A stretch of DNA of 64,000 nt from Pseudomonas sp. SDI (lineage in GTDB: Bacteria > Pseudomonadota > Gammaproteobacteria > Pseudomonadales > Pseudomonadaceae). The stretch is from positions 1-64,000 of the forward strand of contig NZ_QETK01000017.1 in assembly GCF_003105155.1 (NCBI RefSeq), given 5' to 3'. Position numbers and translations under genes: made by a program. A model generated the notes under the pieces. It saw nothing but the letters and a program-made list of their open reading frames with translations. It made no database searches and was not told where the DNA came from. Shown here piece by piece: positions 60,761-64,000 of the stretch. Numbering within the stretch: the first letter of the stretch is position 1; the number at the start of each line of letters is the position of its first letter.

Positions 60761-62302
60761 TTACAGTTGTGGGCCAGCTGCCTTGATGGCGTCGGAAACT
60801 TCGAATTTCTTGAAGTTTTCGATGAACAGGTTCGCCAGGCCTTTGGCCGCTTCGTCGTACGCTGCCTGATCGGCCCAGGTGTTACGTGGGTTCAGCAGGA
60901 CGGTTTCAACGCCAGGTACCAGTTTCGGTACGTCCAGGTTGACGATGTCCAGGTGCTCGGTTTCGGCACCGACCAGCGCGCCGCTCTGGATCGCTGCGAT
61001 CACCGCACGGGTGGTCGGGATGTTGAAGCGCTTGCCAACGCCGTAGCCACCACCAGTCCAGCCAGTGTTGACCAGGTAAACTTTCGAGCCGAAACCACGG
61101 ATACGCTTGATCAGCAGTTCAGCGTACTCGCCAGCCGGACGCGGGAAGAACGGCGCGCCGAAGCAGGTGGAGAACGTCGACTTGATGCCGCTGCCCGAAC
61201 CCATTTCGGTCGAACCGACCAGTGCGGTGTAACCGGACAGGAAGTGATAAGCCGCCTGCTCTTCGCTGAGGATCGACACTGGCGGCAATACGCCGGTCAG
61301 GTCGCAGGTCAGGAAGATGACTGCATTCGGCTCGCCGCCCAGGTTGTGCTCGGAGCGCTTTTCGACGTGCTCCAGCGGGTAGGCGGCGCGGCTGTTCTGG
61401 GTCAGGCTGCCATCGGCGTAATCGGCCTTCTTGGCGTCGTCCAGCACCACGTTTTCCAGCACGGCGCCGTGCTTGATGGCTTTCCAGATGACCGGCTCGT
61501 TCTTCTCCGACAGGTCGATGCACTTGGCATAGCAACCGCCTTCAATGTTGAACACCACGCCTTCGCCCCAACCGTGCTCGTCGTCGCCGATCAGGTAGCG
61601 GCTTTCGTCAGCCGACAGGGTGGTCTTGCCGGTACCCGACAGACCGAAGAAAAGGGTGACGTCGCCTGCTTCGCCAATGTTGGCAGCGCAGTGCATCGGC
61701 AGCACGTCGGCAGCCGGCAGCAGGAAGTTCTGCACCGAGAACATGGCTTTCTTCATTTCACCGGCGTAGCGCATGCCGGCGATCAGGACTTTCTTCTGGG
61801 CGAAGTTGATGATCACGCAACCGTCGGAGTTGGTGCCGTCACGCTCAGGCTCGCACTCGAAGTTGGCCACGTTCAGCACTTGCCACTCATCACGGCCAGC
61901 CGGGTTGTACTGGGCCGGGTTGATGAACAGGCAACGACCGAACAGGTTCTGCCAGGCCGTCTGGGTGGTCATGCGCACAGGCAGGTAGTGCTCAGCGGCC
62001 GCACCTACGTGAACGTGGGAAACGAAATGCTCCTGAGCATTGTTGAACGCCTCAACCCGCGCCCACAGGGCATCGAACTTGTCGGCCGGGAACTTGCGGT
62101 TGATCGGGCCCCAGGCGATGGCGTCCTGCGTGGACGGCTCTTCGACGATGAACCGGTCAACTGGCGAACGACCAGTGCGGTGACCGGTTTTCACGACCAG
62201 CGCGCCAGTGTCGGCCAGTTCGCCTTCACCGCGGTTCAGCGCTTCTTTTACCAGCTCATCGACGCTCAGGTCGTTGTACACGGTGTTGTTGGCTTGCGTC
62301 AT
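60761..62302 (-). CDS. pckA: Phosphoenolpyruvate carboxykinase (ATP) PckA
   Basis: A 513-residue ATP-dependent PEP carboxykinase that decarboxylates and phosphorylates oxaloacetate to PEP, first committed step of gluconeogenesis. Kinase-1a (P-loop) is [11 protein letters not shown], kinase-2 is GDDEHGWG, and the PEPCK-specific domain is [24 protein letters not shown] holds the substrate Arg. [13 protein letters not shown] was chosen as start; the twelve-residue extension is not conserved. It stands alone with a strong terminator. Control by carbon source is known in the family but no site was recognised. Confidence 0.98.
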   Translation of the reverse strand: MTQANNTVYNDLSVDELVKEALNRGEGELADTGALVVKTGHRTGRSPVDRFIVEEPSTQDAIAWGPINRKFPADKFDALWARVEAFNNAQEHFVSHVHVGAAAEHYLPVRMTTQTAWQNLFGRCLFINPAQYNPAGRDEWQVLNVANFECEPERDGTNSDGCVIINFAQKKVLIAGMRYAGEMKKAMFSVQNFLLPAADVLPMHCAANIGEAGDVTLFFGLSGTGKTTLSADESRYLIGDDEHGWGEGVVFNIEGGCYAKCIDLSEKNEPVIWKAIKHGAVLENVVLDDAKKADYADGSLTQNSRAAYPLEHVEKRSEHNLGGEPNAVIFLTCDLTGVLPPVSILSEEQAAYHFLSGYTALVGSTEMGSGSGIKSTFSTCFGAPFFPRPAGEYAELLIKRIRGFGSKVYLVNTGWTGGGYGVGKRFNIPTTRAVIAAIQSGALVGAETEHLDIVNLDVPKLVPGVETVLLNPRNTWADQAAYDEAAKGLANLFIENFKKFEVSDAIKAAGPQL

Positions 62303-62481
62303 GAGATTCCCCATCCGGCCTGCGGCCGAGTGCTCCAAACGTTTTGTAGTAACTCTTTGAAAACTACTACAGCGAAAAAAGTGGCCGGATTATGCCAGAA
62401 ACGCCCAAAAAAAGTAGGGCCCTCCTGTCAGAACGGCGGCTTTCCGGCGTTAGACAGGAGATTTACCTAAACTGAAACGTT

Positions 62482-63384
62482 TTAGTGACGAGTATCCGAC
62501 GGTGAGTCTGCGCCGCCGCCGGCGAACAGTTGCACGACGTCGGCAGCGTCGAAAAGGTAGGCCTGGTTACAGAACTGACAGTCGATCTCGATCTGCCCGC
62601 CACGCTCCTGAACCAGCTGTTCGGCGTCGGCCTGACCGAGGCTGACCAGCGCGTTGCCGGAGCGCTCGCGCGAGCAACTGCAGCGGAAGTGCAGCGGCTG
62701 AATATCAAACAGGCGCACGGCATCATCGTGATACAGGCGGTGCAGGATGGTTTCGTTGTCCAGGCCCAGCAGCTCTTCCACCTGCAGGGTGTTGCCCAGA
62801 GCAGTGACGTGCTGCCAGCTGGCTGCCCGGTCATCGTCGTCCTTCTGGCGGTCGGCCGGCAGCTGTTGCAGCAGCAGGCCACGGGCGCGACGGCCGTCGG
62901 CACTGAGCCAGAACTTGGTCGTTACCTGCTGCGAGGTCACGAAGTAGTGGGTGAAGCATTCCGACAGGGTCTCGCCGTCGAGATCGACGATGCCCTGGTA
63001 GCGCTGACCGCGCGCCGGGTCGATGGTCAAGGCCAGCTCGCCGTTGGGCATCAGGTCGGCCAGGGTGGCATCGGCGGCAATCTGCTCGGCGTTGTAGCGG
63101 GCCAGGCCTCGGATTTCGCGCTCGCTTGAACATTCGATCATCAGCAGCGGCACCGGGCCTTCGGAACGCGCCTGCAAAATCAGCAGGCCATCGAACTTCA
63201 GCGCGCCGACCAGCAATGCAGCCGCCGCCATCAGCTCACCGAGCAACTGCGCGACGGGTTGCGGATACGGGTGTTTTGCCAGGACCTCGGCATAGCTTTG
63301 CTCGAGCCCGACCAGCTCACCGCGAATGTCGTGGTCGTCGAAAATAAAGCGTTGGGTGAAGTCGGTATCTGGCAAATCGGACAT
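62482..63384 (-). CDS. hslO: Redox-regulated chaperone Hsp33
   Basis: A 300-residue Hsp33, a cytoplasmic holdase activated when oxidation releases zinc. The C-terminal zinc site is complete: [11 protein letters not shown] followed by [10 protein letters not shown] (C-x-C and C-x-x-C). The N-terminal domain includes [17 protein letters not shown] and the conserved [33 protein letters not shown] was chosen as start; the nine-residue extension has no ribosome site. It lies upstream of pckA on the same strand, in the usual hslO-pckA order, with 179 bp between. Confidence 0.97.
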   Translation of the reverse strand: MSDLPDTDFTQRFIFDDHDIRGELVGLEQSYAEVLAKHPYPQPVAQLLGELMAAAALLVGALKFDGLLILQARSEGPVPLLMIECSSEREIRGLARYNAEQIAADATLADLMPNGELALTIDPARGQRYQGIVDLDGETLSECFTHYFVTSQQVTTKFWLSADGRRARGLLLQQLPADRQKDDDDRAASWQHVTALGNTLQVEELLGLDNETILHRLYHDDAVRLFDIQPLHFRCSCSRERSGNALVSLGQADAEQLVQERGGQIEIDCQFCNQAYLFDAADVVQLFAGGGADSPSDTRH

Positions 63385-63489
63385 GGGTTCTGGCTTTCTG
63401 AATGATGACAAATGGGTGACAAGGGCCTATAACGCCCGGCTTAGAGCACCAGAATGGTGCACGCGTCAAACGCAGCAAAGGGGTATTTT

Positions 63490-64000
63490 ATGGACAATCC
63501 GTCACTGTTCCAAGCAAGGTGGGCTTGGCGCCCGTTGTTTCTCTGCACGGCATTGCCCGTCGCACTACTGTGTTTCTGGTTATGGCCGTTTGGCCAGATC
63601 CTCTGCCTGACTTTCGACGAATGGCTGTTTCACCTGCTCAACCGCCCGCTGGCGGACAGTGAGACCTGGCGCTACATCTGGACCGTCGGCAGCCTGCGTC
63701 CGTTCGATATTGTCGTCGGCCTGATCCTGCTCTGCCTGCTGCTGCGTGGCAACTGGGTGTTCAGGGCCAGGCAGACGCGCCAGGCATTCTTCGGTTTCTT
63801 CGTCAGCCTGCTGCTGTTGCTGCTGGTGCGCGCGCTGTTCTCCAAGCTCGTCGCCGCCATGGGCTGGCAGCATCACAGCCCGTCGATGGTGTTCGGCGAT
63901 TCGATCCTGCTCAGCGATTACTACCCGAACCTGGAAGCCCTCTGGGAACTCAAGGACCGCTCCAGCAAGAGCTTCCCCGGCGACCACGCCTCGGTGCTGC
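63490..64000 (+). CDS. PAP2 family phosphatase, partial at the window end
   Basis: The gene starts at ATG 63490 and runs off the window after 170 codons, so the C-terminus is missing. The visible part has several membrane helices (LFLCTALPVALLCFWLWPFG, FDIVVGLILLCLLLRG, AFFGFFVSLLLLLLVRALFS) and ends KDRSSKSFPGDHASVL, which is the PAP2 acid-phosphatase motif (Lys/Arg followed by S-x-P-G-D-H). It is likely an inner-membrane lipid phosphatase with active site on the periplasmic face. It is divergent from hslO. Substrate unknown. Confidence 0.8.
   Translation, partial: MDNPSLFQARWAWRPLFLCTALPVALLCFWLWPFGQILCLTFDEWLFHLLNRPLADSETWRYIWTVGSLRPFDIVVGLILLCLLLRGNWVFRARQTRQAFFGFFVSLLLLLLVRALFSKLVAAMGWQHHSPSMVFGDSILLSDYYPNLEALWELKDRSSKSFPGDHASVL

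Overview
The window is a GC-rich chromosomal segment of a Pseudomonas, most likely of the P. putida group. The evidence is the gene content and order (his cluster, asmA-mutY-yggX, ppk2, gabP, a polar amino-acid ABC operon, aguA, rml, dctBD, cysQ-nudE-yrfG, fdhD with an FdhF/YdeP oxidoreductase, pckA, hslO), OprD and TonB receptors, and REP repeats of the GTGGGAGCGGGC type. No plasmid or phage backbone, rRNA operon or CRISPR array is visible. The last gene (PAP2 phosphatase) is cut by the window end.

Layout. 1-3200: hisF, hisA, a DUF2164 gene, hisH and hisB, all on the minus strand. 3400-8940: an OFA-type MFS carrier, then asmA-mutY-yggX with ATGA overlaps. 9000-12300: tRNA-Phe, ppk2, an unrecognised conserved gene and gabP. 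12900-15900: an ABC operon for basic or polar amino acids. 15900-18200: a methyltransferase gene carrying unusual DnaA boxes, then the mdtJI spermidine exporter pair behind a leader with a 25-codon upstream ORF and Shine-Dalgarno-blocking helices. 18500-20030: a DUF2975 protein with a YozG-type regulator and two small lipoproteins. 20128-28514: tRNA-Thr followed by an accessory island. 29000-45200: chemoreceptor, LprI-like protein, MFS carrier, LysR regulator, glutamate-synthase-like oxidoreductase, OprD porin, DsbA-family protein, siderophore receptor, agmatine deiminase and a three-part kinase/aminotransferase fusion. 45370-48738: rmlBACD. 48776-64000: dctBD, thioesterase, cysQ, nudE, yrfG, kbp, a LysR regulator with the formate-dehydrogenase-like unit, a glycine-zipper protein, pckA, hslO and the partial PAP2 gene.

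The island is the part least like its neighbours. A P4-type integrase lies directly downstream of tRNA-Thr. It is followed by a 0.9 kb non-coding stretch with long perfect palindromes and DnaA-box-like sites, then a second catalytic tyrosine recombinase coupled to a 91-residue partner. An AT-rich leftward pair follows: an orphan PD-(D/E)XK nuclease-like protein and an FRG-domain protein. Last comes an Abi_2 (AbiF/AbiD-type) HEPN protein with its own promoter and a short terminator-ended RNA directly upstream, and a DUF6124 protein. This looks like a small defence island; no distal attachment repeat could be found by eye.

The two best candidates for something undescribed are (a) the mdtJI leader, where a ribosome at the stop codon of the upstream ORF would cover the sequence that otherwise sequesters the mdtJ ribosome binding site, and (b) the AbiF-type toxin with an upstream structured RNA, arranged like an RNA antitoxin system. 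All function calls are from reading the sequence and knowledge of families; no database search was run.
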